Part shown: in pieces, positions 16,649 to 23,687 of the stretch | Layout: each line of letters begins with the position of its first letter | Numbering within the stretch: position 1 is the stretch's first letter | Source: Actinomycetota bacterium | Lineage (GTDB): Bacteria > Actinomycetota > Acidimicrobiia > IMCC26256 > PALSA-555 | Assembly (NCBI GenBank): GCA_003140175.1 | Contig: PLJD01000029.1 | Location: 1 to 45,848, forward strand | Length of the DNA: 45,848 bases | Direction: 5' to 3' | The notes under the pieces: model-generated | Databases searched by the model: none | Told to the model about the DNA's origin: nothing | What the model saw: the letters and a program-made list of their open reading frames with translations, nothing else | Program-made: the position numbers and the translations under genes

Positions 16649-17518
16649 CTACTGATCGTCGGAATTGGAGCGGTCGGGTTTCGCGCGCTGCGCGACGACC
16701 GTGTCGTACGCCCGCCGGCGAGAGACGCCGAGCCGGGCCGAGAGTTGAGCGGCGGCGTCCTTGCTCGACAGCCCGGCGTCGATCGCGGCTCGGGCTTGGG
16801 CCTCGAGCTCGCCGCCGCTCGCGTCCGGGGCGGGGGCGGCTCCCCCGAGCACGAGGACGTATTCGCCGCGGGGCTCCTCGGCGGCGACGTGCTCCAACGC
16901 CGACCCGAGCGTGCCGCGGACGACCGATTCGTGGAGCTTGGTGAGCTCGCGGGCGAGCACGACCGGGCGGTCGGCCCCGCACGCGTCGGCCAGCTCGGCG
17001 AGGGTGTCGCGCAGGCGGCGCGGGGATTCGAAGCAGACGGTGGTGCGCTCCTCGACGGCGAGCGCAGCGAGGCGCGCCCGGCGGGCCGGGCCCTTGCGGG
17101 GCAGGAACCCCTCGAACGCGAACCGGGCGCTCGGCAGCCCCGAGACGACCAGACCGGCCAGCGCGGCGCTGGGCCCCGGCACCACCTCGACGACCAGGCC
17201 GGCGTCGAGGCACGCGCGCACGAGCCGTTCGCCCGGGTCGGACACGCCGGGCATGCCGGCATCGGTCACCACCGCGACCGTCGCGCCCTGGCGGATCTCC
17301 TCGACGAGCTCGTCGGCGCGGGACCGCTCGTTGTGCTCGTGGACGGCCAGGAGCCGACCGGCGGCGGGGACGCCGGCGTGGGTGAGCAGCGCCCGGGTGC
17401 GGCGGGTGTCTTCGGCGGCGATGCGGTCGGCGTCGCGCAGGACCTGCACCGCGCGGGGCGTGAGGTCCCCGAGGTTGCCGATCGGCGTGCCGACGAGCAC
17501 GAGCCGTCCGGCGCTCAT
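16649..17518 (-). CDS. rsmI: 16S rRNA (cytidine1402-2'-O)-methyltransferase
   Basis: A 289-residue tetrapyrrole-methylase-fold enzyme. Family landmarks: LVLVGTPIGNLGDLTPRAV at residues 6-24; AAEDTRRTRALL; VTDAGMPGVSDPGERLV; VVPGPSAALAGLVVSGLP; and FEGFLPRKG. The final 45 residues include SSKDAAAQLSARLGVSRRRAYD, a helix-turn-helix-like C-terminal segment common in actinobacterial RsmI. ATG at 17518 lies 43 nt after the upstream stop. It is between the YchF-like gene and metG, as usual for actinobacteria. Confidence 0.96.
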   Translation of the reverse strand: MSAGRLVLVGTPIGNLGDLTPRAVQVLRDADRIAAEDTRRTRALLTHAGVPAAGRLLAVHEHNERSRADELVEEIRQGATVAVVTDAGMPGVSDPGERLVRACLDAGLVVEVVPGPSAALAGLVVSGLPSARFAFEGFLPRKGPARRARLAALAVEERTTVCFESPRRLRDTLAELADACGADRPVVLARELTKLHESVVRGTLGSALEHVAAEEPRGEYVLVLGGAAPAPDASGGELEAQARAAIDAGLSSKDAAAQLSARLGVSRRRAYDTVVAQRAKPDRSNSDDQ

Positions 17519-17561
17519 CGAGCCCCGGCGGACTCCCCGGGCCGCTGGCGGGGCGTGACGC

Positions 17562-18584
17562 TCACACGTTGAACCGGATCTCGAGGACGTCTCCGTCCTG
17601 CACCACGTAGTCCTTGCCTTCCACGCGCAGCTTCCCGAGCTCCTTGGCTTTGGTCCACGAGCCGATCGCGAGGAGCTCCTCCCAGTCGATGACCTCGGCC
17701 CGGATGAACCCTCGTTGCAGGTCGGAGTGGATGACACCGGCGCATTCGGGGGCGGCCGCGCCGGCTCGGAACGTCCAGGCGCGCGATTCCTTGTCGCCGG
17801 TGGTGAGGAAGGTGCGCCGGCCGAGGAGGTGCAGCGCCTGACGGGCGAGGCGGGGCACGACGCTCTCGGTGACGCCGAGGTCGGCCAGCAGCTGCGCCCG
17901 CTCGTCACCCTGGGCGGCGACGACATCGGGGTCGCCTTCGAGCTCGACGCACACCGCGAGCGCGTCGTCGCCGAACGGCGCGGCGAGGCGGGACGCATCG
18001 TCGAGCTGGTCCACCTCGACGTTCACGACCACCAGGGCGGGCTTGTTGGTGAGGAGGAACACCGCCTCGAGGGCTGCCGTGTCGTCAGCGGAGAGCGCCG
18101 AGCGGTAGACGGGGACGCCGTCGCTCAGGACCGTCTCGGCGGCCTCGAGGGCGGCGATCTCGGCGCCGAGCGACTTGTCTCCCTTCGCCGCCCGGCGCTG
18201 CTTGCCGAGGCGGGACTCGACCGAGCCCAGGTCGGCGAGGATGAGCTCCTCCTCGAGGGCCCCGAGCTCTTGGGCCGGGTCGTGGCCCTCGCCGGCGCGG
18301 ACGACGAGCAGGAGCGCGTCGCAGTCCCGCAACGACCCGAGGAGGCGGCTGCCCAATCCCTTGCCGGCCTCGGTCGAGAGGGCGGGCAGGACCGCGATCT
18401 GGAAGGTGGCCTGCACGACCTGCTTGGACTTCGACATCGCGGCGAGGCGGTCGAGGCGGTCGTCGGGGATCGGAACCATGCCGAGGACCCGTTCGGCGGC
18501 GTTGGCGGCGTCGTGGCCGGTCAATGCGGCGAAGACGCCCGCGTGGCCCGAATCGGAGAGGCCGACCAGGCCGAGGTGCTCCAC
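17562..18584 (-). CDS. Degenerate YchF-like protein (GTPase fold with lost P-loop, intact TGS domain)
   Basis: 340 residues. The C-terminal 90 residues match the YchF TGS/DUF933 region very closely (FLTTGDKESRAWTFRAG, FIRAEVI, LRVEGKDYVVQDGDVLEIRF). The N-terminal G domain is eroded: where YchF has GLPNVGKSTLF this protein has GLSDSGHAGVF, losing the Lys and both hydroxyl residues of the P-loop, and the switch-II DxxG is replaced by QIAVLPA. It therefore probably does not hydrolyse nucleotides in the normal way. The GTG start at 18584 is 7 nt after a TAGCCT -10 box, a leaderless layout. It is the first gene of the rsmI-metG-tatD operon. Confidence 0.85.
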   Translation of the reverse strand: MEHLGLVGLSDSGHAGVFAALTGHDAANAAERVLGMVPIPDDRLDRLAAMSKSKQVVQATFQIAVLPALSTEAGKGLGSRLLGSLRDCDALLLVVRAGEGHDPAQELGALEEELILADLGSVESRLGKQRRAAKGDKSLGAEIAALEAAETVLSDGVPVYRSALSADDTAALEAVFLLTNKPALVVVNVEVDQLDDASRLAAPFGDDALAVCVELEGDPDVVAAQGDERAQLLADLGVTESVVPRLARQALHLLGRRTFLTTGDKESRAWTFRAGAAAPECAGVIHSDLQRGFIRAEVIDWEELLAIGSWTKAKELGKLRVEGKDYVVQDGDVLEIRFNV

Positions 18585-18591
18585 CTCCTCG

Positions 18592-18597
18592 AGGCTA
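18592..18597 (-). promoter_or_regulatory. -10 box for a leaderless YchF-like transcript
   Basis: TAGCCT on the minus strand, followed by 7 nt (CGAGGAG) and then GTG. The same hexamer precedes serC and the bL37 gene at the same distance. Confidence 0.5.
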
Positions 18598-18652
18598 CCG
18601 GCGGGCAGGGCAGACTCTCGGGGCCAACCGCCACACGAGAGGGGCGCACCCG

Positions 18653-19099
18653 ATGGCCGACCTCCAAGCAATCGCCGACCGGCTCGAGATCGAGGACGTG
18701 CTCACCCGCTACGCGTGGGCGATCGACACCAAAGAGTTCGACGGGCTCGATGACGTCTTCACCCCCGACGCTCACGTTGACTACACGAGCTCGGGCGGTG
18801 AGGCGGGCGCCTACCCGGAGGTCAAGGCGTGGCTTGCCGCGGTCCTGCCCCACTTCCCCGCCTACCAGCACTTCGTCACGAACAAGCAGATCACCATCGA
18901 CGGCGATACCGCGACGAGCCGATCGGAGTTCTACAACCCGATGGTGATGGCCCAGCGCGACGGCACGACCAGCATCTTCTTCGTCGGCGGCCAGTACCAC
19001 GACCGCCTCACCCGCACCGCGCAGGGCTGGCGGATCAGCGAACGGGTCGAGATCAGCATCTGGACCGACGGAGCCGTGCCCGCGACACCGCCGACGTGA
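18653..19099 (+). CDS. SnoaL-like / NTF2-fold protein
   Basis: A 148-residue single-domain protein of the SnoaL-like (NTF2) superfamily, matching the actinobacterial type with DLQAIADRLEIEDVLTRYAWAIDTKEFDGLDDVFTPDAHVDYTS split over the first helix and strand. The Tyr-Asp and His-Asp residues of the pocket (RYAWAID, DAHVDY) and the HFVTNKQITIDGD strand are present. The fold can host isomerases, dehydratases or non-catalytic ligand binders; the substrate here is unknown. ATG at 18653 has a GAGAGGGG ribosome-binding site. It is divergent from the YchF-like gene with only 68 bp between, and convergent with the subtilase. Confidence 0.8.
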   Translation: MADLQAIADRLEIEDVLTRYAWAIDTKEFDGLDDVFTPDAHVDYTSSGGEAGAYPEVKAWLAAVLPHFPAYQHFVTNKQITIDGDTATSRSEFYNPMVMAQRDGTTSIFFVGGQYHDRLTRTAQGWRISERVEISIWTDGAVPATPPT

Positions 19100-19103
19100 C
19101 GGA

Positions 19104-20402
19104 CTAGTGGCAGGCCGCGGCGACCGCGGCGGCCGCGTCAAGCTCGTGGAACCCGTACCCGGGGACGGTCGCGCCGGCGTGGTTCATGAGCTCGGCCTTG
19201 ACCTGGGCCGGCGTGAACGTCGGGCACTCCTCCTTGACGAGCGCCGCCGCCGCGCTCACGAACGGCGTCGCCATCGACGTCCCGCTCAGGTAGCCGTAGG
19301 CGGCATTCGACGACGTCGTGCCGCCTTCGGGGTTGATGCAGATTCCGTTGAGGCTGCTCGGGATCGTGTTGGTCCAGGCGCACGTGGAGAGCACGCCGAC
19401 GCCGGGGGCGGCGAGCGACACGAAGGGCCCGTCGTTCGAGAACGACGCTCTGTTGCCGGTGTCGTCGGTGGCGGCGACCGCGATGGCCTCGTTGCTGTAG
19501 CCCGCGGGTGAGAACAACTCGTTCGTCCCGTCGTTGCCAGCGGCGGCGACCACGACGACGCCGTCGTTCCAGGCGGTCTGCATCGCGACCTGGAGGACCG
19601 TGTCGCAGCCGGGCGCGCCCAGGCTGAGGTTGATCACGTTGGCGCCGTGGGTGGCAGCCCAGATGACCCCGTTGGCGACCGCGACGTCGGTGCCGTCGCC
19701 TGCCTGGTTGAGGACTCGAACGGCGAGGATCGTCGCGTTCGGCGCCCCTCCGAGACCGCCCACGTTGTCGTTGTCGGCGGCGATCCCGGCTACGTGGGTG
19801 CCATGGCCGTCAGGGTCACCGGTGACAGTGCCGCCGGCGACGTAGTCAGGGCCGGGGATGACCCGGCCGACCAGGCCCTGATGGCTGAGGTCGACGCCGG
19901 TGTCCACGACCGCGATCGTCTCGCCGGTGCCGCTGATGGGCGGGGTGTGGTTCCACGCCGCTGGGAAGTCGGCGCCGGGTGCCGCGTGCAGACCCCATTG
20001 CTGGGCAAAGAGCGGGTAGCTAGCGGGCGACGGGACCCCCGGGTCGGTCTGGGCCTTCACGATCTGGTTCGGCCCGACGGCCAGGACCGTCCCCGAGCTC
20101 TGGAGCTGGGCGACCTGGGCGTCCTTGTCAGCCTCCGAGGTCGCGGTGAACGAGGTGGCCTGGGGGGCAGCCCACCCCGGGCGGCGGACCACCACCGCGT
20201 AGGAGAGTGGGTGCTGGGGTGTGGGCGTGGCCTGGCTCTGGGCGTCGCAGCCCACCGGCGCGGGCGGCGGCGGGGGCGGGGGCGGGGGCCGAGCGGCGAC
20301 CGGCTGGCAGGCCGCGGCGACGACGACGAGCACGGCGACGGCGCTGACCGCGCCGACACCGAGTCGTCCCCTCGCACGCCGGTGATTCCTGGCCATGTCC
20401 AT
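19104..20402 (-). CDS. Secreted S8 family serine peptidase (subtilase), probable lipoprotein
   Basis: About 432 residues from the ATG at 20402. A GTG at 20456 and an ATG at 20396 are alternatives. The basic start and hydrophobic core end in VVVAAACQ, a lipobox-like site, followed by a run of nine prolines as a wall-spanning linker and a small propeptide-like segment. The catalytic triad is visible as VVDTGVD (Asp), GHGTHVAGI (His) and LSGTSMATPF (Ser); the oxyanion Asn is in AAAGNDGTNE. Expected to be an extracellular or surface endopeptidase. The substrate is unknown. The C-terminus is short with no sorting motif. It is divergent from the bL37 gene. Confidence 0.9.
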   Translation of the reverse strand: MDMARNHRRARGRLGVGAVSAVAVLVVVAAACQPVAARPPPPPPPPPAPVGCDAQSQATPTPQHPLSYAVVVRRPGWAAPQATSFTATSEADKDAQVAQLQSSGTVLAVGPNQIVKAQTDPGVPSPASYPLFAQQWGLHAAPGADFPAAWNHTPPISGTGETIAVVDTGVDLSHQGLVGRVIPGPDYVAGGTVTGDPDGHGTHVAGIAADNDNVGGLGGAPNATILAVRVLNQAGDGTDVAVANGVIWAATHGANVINLSLGAPGCDTVLQVAMQTAWNDGVVVVAAAGNDGTNELFSPAGYSNEAIAVAATDDTGNRASFSNDGPFVSLAAPGVGVLSTCAWTNTIPSSLNGICINPEGGTTSSNAAYGYLSGTSMATPFVSAAAALVKEECPTFTPAQVKAELMNHAGATVPGYGFHELDAAAAVAAACH

Positions 20403-20517
20403 TCGAATGCTCGAGGCTCTAGAAGGATGCCCTCTGGGCTTCGTCGTCACGTTCACGGACCGGCTTGAAGGGTACTGGGACCGGGGGCCGGCCCCAGGCT
20501 CACCGGGCGTCGGCCGC

Positions 20518-20523
20518 TAGCCT
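20518..20523 (+). promoter_or_regulatory. -10 box for a leaderless bL37 transcript
   Basis: TAGCCT lies 6 nt (GCAGGG) before the ATG, so the expected transcription start coincides with the start codon. No -35 is clear. Confidence 0.5.
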
Positions 20524-20529
20524 GCAGGG

Positions 20530-20619
20530 ATGCCCAAGAAGTCCAAGAAGCGCCGCCTGCGGGCCCGGCGCAGCAAGGCCAACCACGGCAAACGGCCCAA
20601 CGCCGGGCGGCGCAGCTAA
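20530..20619 (+). CDS. Small ribosomal protein bL37, 29 aa
   Basis: A 29-residue, highly basic protein starting MPKKSKKRRLRARR and continuing SKANHGKRPNAGRRS. The SKANHGKRPNA core is the signature of bL37, the tiny protein found in mycobacterial 50S structures. Ten of the first 14 residues are Lys or Arg. It stands alone between the divergent subtilase and a membrane-protein gene on the opposite strand, and is likely to be transcribed as a leaderless mRNA. It is too short for most default gene callers. The identification rests on my memory of the mycobacterial sequence. Confidence 0.88.
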   Translation: MPKKSKKRRLRARRSKANHGKRPNAGRRS

Positions 20620-20688
20620 CCCCCGTCCCGCGTTCCCGGTCCGGCTCGCCGCGGGCCACGACCGGCCCTCAACCGCGCCCCCGGCACC

Positions 20689-21198
20689 TCATCGGCGGTC
20701 GGAATCACCCTCCGGCGCTCGACGCGCGCCCCGACGACGCCGAGGCCCCGGGGGCAGCGCCGCCGAATCGGACTCGGCCGGTGCGTCGCGCCGGGTCGGC
20801 CCGGCAACTGCCAGCACCACCACGGCCATGACGATCGGGACGGCGAGCGACCCGAGGGTCGGGACCCGGTCGTCGGGGCTCAGGACCTGCAGGTTCAGCG
20901 CGTGGTACGCGAAGTGCGGCGCCGAGTAGACGAGCCAGGCCAGCGCGGCGGTGATGATGAGCGGGCGGGACAGCCACAGCGCCGCGCCGGCGGTGACCGT
21001 GGCCAGAGCGAGGTTGAGGTCGCCCACGTCGCGGACCAGGTGCTCGTTGTACGGACCGTCGGTGGCGACCCACTGATGGCCGAAACCGGGGAAGTCGAGG
21101 AAGAACGACCGGGGCGCGATGGCCGCCCAGACCCCGACGAACAGTCCGGTCACGACCAGGATCCCCAGGGCGATGCGCAGCGTCGCTCGGTCGCTCAT
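20689..21198 (-). CDS. Four-helix integral membrane protein, unknown function
   Basis: 169 residues with four predicted transmembrane segments (about 8-28, 60-78, 80-100, 115-133). A loop after helix 1 has FFLDFPGFGHQWVATDGPYNEHLVRDVG, written here in parts: FPGFGHQWV, GPYNEHL and RDVGDLNLAL, which I recognise as a recurring actinobacterial membrane family without assigned function (DUF4345-like architecture). The C-terminal 35 residues are Arg/Pro-rich and cytoplasmic. ATG at 21198 overlaps the stop of the epimerase gene as ATGA, so it is the third gene of the Rrf2 operon. Confidence 0.75.
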   Translation of the reverse strand: MSDRATLRIALGILVVTGLFVGVWAAIAPRSFFLDFPGFGHQWVATDGPYNEHLVRDVGDLNLALATVTAGAALWLSRPLIITAALAWLVYSAPHFAYHALNLQVLSPDDRVPTLGSLAVPIVMAVVVLAVAGPTRRDAPAESDSAALPPGPRRRRGARRAPEGDSDRR

Positions 21199-22130
21199 CG
21201 CGCACCCTCTCCGACGCCGCGGGCCTCGGCCGCCGCCGCCCAGCCCTCCCGGACGCTCGGGTAGGCGGGAGCCCAGCCCGTCGCGGCCCGGAACCGGCCG
21301 TTGGCGACGCGCTGGGAGGCGAGCACCACCCGGACCGCAGGCCCAGCCAGGAGCCGCAGCATCCAGCCGGGGGTGGCGTGGAGGCGGGGCAGGTCGAACG
21401 CATGCGAGAACGCGTCGAGGTAGTCACACCGGGTGAGGGGTTCATCGTCGACGACGTTGTAGGTCCCCGGGGGCGCTCCAAGCGCCGCGACCACCGCCCG
21501 GGCCACGTCGTCGGTGTGGATCGACGACTGATACGCGCCGGGCGGGCCAGCCAGCGTCGAACCCCGCACTCGGGCCAGGCGCAGACCTTCGTCCACACCT
21601 CGGCTCGTCGGCCCGTAGAAGAGCCCGAAGCGCAGCACGACTCCGCGACCGCCCGCGTCGGAAAAGGTGGTGACGACCGACTCGCCCTCGAGCGTCGGCT
21701 CGAGGGCACGAACACTCCGGTCGGGCGGGACCGATTCGTCGATCCACACGTCGGCGCGGTCGGGGTACACGAACACCACCGACTCCTTGACGATCGTGTC
21801 GATGCCGTGCGCGTCGGCCGCGGCGACCAGGTGTCGGGTCGTCTCGGTCCGCAACCGGTTGTGGGTGGACCACGCGGCCGTCCGGGCGACGCGCGACAGG
21901 GGCGGCACGTTCGTCGCGAGGTGCGCGATCGCGTCACAGCCCGCGGTGGCAGCGCGGACCGACTCGGCGTCGAAGAGGTCGACGGTCACCGGCTCGGCGC
22001 CGCCGCGCCGAAGCCGATTGGCCTTGGTGTCGTCGCGTGCGACCGCCCGGACGTCGTGGCCTGCGTCGAGCAGGGCCTGGACCGTGGCGGGACCCACGGC
22101 GCCGGTCGCGCCGGTCAAGAACACCTTCAT
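21195..22130 (-). CDS. NAD(P)-dependent epimerase/dehydratase (extended SDR)
   Basis: 311 residues. The Rossmann motif is MKVFLTGATGAVGPATVQALL at the N-terminus with GxxGxxG; then DLFDAESV and CDAIAHLAT. The usual YxxxK is not obvious: the equivalent region reads VKESVVFVYPD, so classical catalysis is doubtful and it may act as an atypical SDR (NmrA-like or complex I subunit-like) binding NAD(P) for redox sensing or reduction. ATG at 22130 has a GGAGG site 7 nt upstream and overlaps the Rrf2 stop as ATGA. It shares the Rrf2-controlled operon. Confidence 0.85.
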   Translation of the reverse strand: MKVFLTGATGAVGPATVQALLDAGHDVRAVARDDTKANRLRRGGAEPVTVDLFDAESVRAATAGCDAIAHLATNVPPLSRVARTAAWSTHNRLRTETTRHLVAAADAHGIDTIVKESVVFVYPDRADVWIDESVPPDRSVRALEPTLEGESVVTTFSDAGGRGVVLRFGLFYGPTSRGVDEGLRLARVRGSTLAGPPGAYQSSIHTDDVARAVVAALGAPPGTYNVVDDEPLTRCDYLDAFSHAFDLPRLHATPGWMLRLLAGPAVRVVLASQRVANGRFRAATGWAPAYPSVREGWAAAAEARGVGEGAR

Positions 22131-22615
22131 GGCAGCACCTCCTGGAACCAGTCGAGGCCTTTCGCCAACGAGGCGGGCGGAGCGGACGCGCCGACCATCC
22201 CGACGAGGTCGGCGATCGACGTGCGACGCAGCTCGGCTCGCCACGCGTCCTCGGCGCTCGCCATCACGACGTGGATCGAGCACGGCACCCGGTACTCGCG
22301 TGTCGCCAGCCGGGTCGGTCCCTGGCGTCGTATCTCGGTGCAGCGAAACGCGGGCTCGGTCCCGTCGATGGCTTCGACGACGTCGAGCACGGTGACGTCG
22401 GTGGCGGGACGAGCGAGCCGGTAGCCGCCCCGCGGGCCAGGTACCGAGTCGAGGATCTGGGCCCGGGAGAGAGCCTGGAGGTGCTTGGCGAGGTAGGCGG
22501 GGGGGACGCCGTGGTAGTCGGCCAGTCGCCCGGCGGGCAGAGCCCGGTCGGGTGGCAGCAGGGCGACGAGGACCGCGCAGTGCAGGCCCCACTCGACGCC
22601 TTCGGAGAGTCGCAT
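22127..22615 (-). CDS. Rrf2 family transcriptional regulator
   Basis: 162 residues. The N-terminal winged helix (about 1-85) has LSEGVEWGLHCAVLVALL, the recognition-helix region VPPAYLAKHLQALSRA and wing PGPRGGYRLARP. After it come FRCTEIRR and VPCSIHVVM, giving two of the three cysteines used by Fe-S Rrf2 sensors such as NsrR or IscR, followed by the usual AEDAWRAEL helix. It could sense redox or NO through a cluster with a third non-Cys ligand. The start ATG at 22615 is 7 nt after a TAATAT -10 box inside a palindrome, so the mRNA is probably leaderless and autoregulated. Confidence 0.9.
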   Translation of the reverse strand: MRLSEGVEWGLHCAVLVALLPPDRALPAGRLADYHGVPPAYLAKHLQALSRAQILDSVPGPRGGYRLARPATDVTVLDVVEAIDGTEPAFRCTEIRRQGPTRLATREYRVPCSIHVVMASAEDAWRAELRRTSIADLVGMVGASAPPASLAKGLDWFQEVLP

Positions 22616-22619
22616 ATCA

Positions 22620-22636
22620 CGGATATTAGATATCCG
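22620..22636 (-). promoter_or_regulatory. Rrf2 operator overlapping a leaderless promoter
   Basis: CGGATATCTAATATCCG, a 7-3-7 perfect inverted repeat and the most AT-rich patch nearby. The -10 hexamer TAATAT (22628-22623) lies within it, 7 nt before the rrf2-type gene's ATG. Binding here would block RNA polymerase directly. Confidence 0.7.
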
Positions 22637-22677
22637 GATTATCTCGGGTCCAGCCGAGGACGCGGGACGAGGCGGGG

Positions 22678-23460
22678 TTAGAGGCGGTCCACGAGCAGGC
22701 TCTGCGCGGCGCGCCCAATTCGGCCGCGTTCGTCGTGCAGGGCGCTCTCGGCGAGCCCCACTCCGTCGGCTTCCGCGAAGGTGCGGGCCTCGAGGGCCAC
22801 CCATTCGCCGACCGCGGCGCGGTGCAACGAGATGGTCAGGTCGGGGTTGATGAACAAGTAGCGGCCCCGTTCGAGCGCGGTGCTCACGCCGTTGCCGAAG
22901 TCCGCGGCGGCCGCGACCCGCTGCAGCGGCGTCGGGGATTCGCCGGCGACCAGGGGGACGGCGAGCCGGAACCAGATCGCCGCGGCACCGACCTCGGCGA
23001 ACGATCCGTCGGCGATCCGCAGCTCCATCGCCGTCCAGAACCCGACCGTCGTGCCGGGGAACGTGATCGTGTATGGGCGGCTCTCGGCCGGGAGCCGCAG
23101 CGACAGAGGCGCGAGCTCGGGCACGGGTAGGGCGAGGTCCTCGTCGACCCGCAGGCGCAGCGCCGTGGCGCGGGCGACCTCTTGTCCGTCCGCCTCGAGG
23201 GTCGCGGCGAGCCACTGCACCTTGCGCCCGGGGCGCAAGGTCTCGGTGCGCACGGTGAGGGGGGCGAGGGGAACCGGTCGGAGCAACTCGACGGTGAGGC
23301 GGGCGACGAAGCTCGCCGGGCCCGGGTCGGCTTGTTCCAGGGCGCGGGCCAACAGGGCGGCGGGCGCGCCGCCGTGCTGCGCGCTCGATGACCACGGTCC
23401 GCGGGCCAGCTCGGTGGGGACCACGCGCCCGGCGTCGAGGTGGAAGACGGCGTCGTTCAT
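22678..23460 (-). CDS. Thioesterase family protein (double hotdog, TesB-like)
   Basis: 260 residues. The protein shows two hotdog halves: N-terminal GPWSSSAQHGGAPAALLARALEQ with the helix motif typical of acyl-CoA thioesterase II-like proteins, and C-terminal GNGVSTALERGRYLFINPDLTISLHR with the WVALEARTF strand. It resembles the acyl-CoA thioesterase domain proteins abundant in actinobacteria and is expected to hydrolyse acyl-CoA in the cytosol. Chain-length preference cannot be read. ATG at 23460 is preceded by TACGCT and 7 nt, another leaderless arrangement. It lies 62 nt upstream of the Rrf2 gene on the same strand. Confidence 0.82.
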   Translation of the reverse strand: MNDAVFHLDAGRVVPTELARGPWSSSAQHGGAPAALLARALEQADPGPASFVARLTVELLRPVPLAPLTVRTETLRPGRKVQWLAATLEADGQEVARATALRLRVDEDLALPVPELAPLSLRLPAESRPYTITFPGTTVGFWTAMELRIADGSFAEVGAAAIWFRLAVPLVAGESPTPLQRVAAAADFGNGVSTALERGRYLFINPDLTISLHRAAVGEWVALEARTFAEADGVGLAESALHDERGRIGRAAQSLLVDRL

Positions 23461-23687
23461 CGGCGGGAGCGTAGGGGCTGAGCACCGGGGAAGATCCGCT
23501 CCGGGAGGTCCGAGTGATCCGGTACGCCGGGCCGCGAGGAACGACGGGGGCGCTGCGCCCTCGCACGCGGGGACGGGTCGAAACCCGGGTCGGCGCGCGC
23601 CAGGCGTCGTCCGCCCGGAGGCGGATCTCGCCCGTCTCGCAGCACCCACGGTGAGCGGCCCCTCGAATGAGAGGATGAGCGCCGCTC

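Noticed and set aside
16639..17262. Longer metG reading through the rsmI gene
   Set aside because: The normal MetG N-terminus starts at the ATG at 16638; upstream sequence is the rsmI gene read in another frame.
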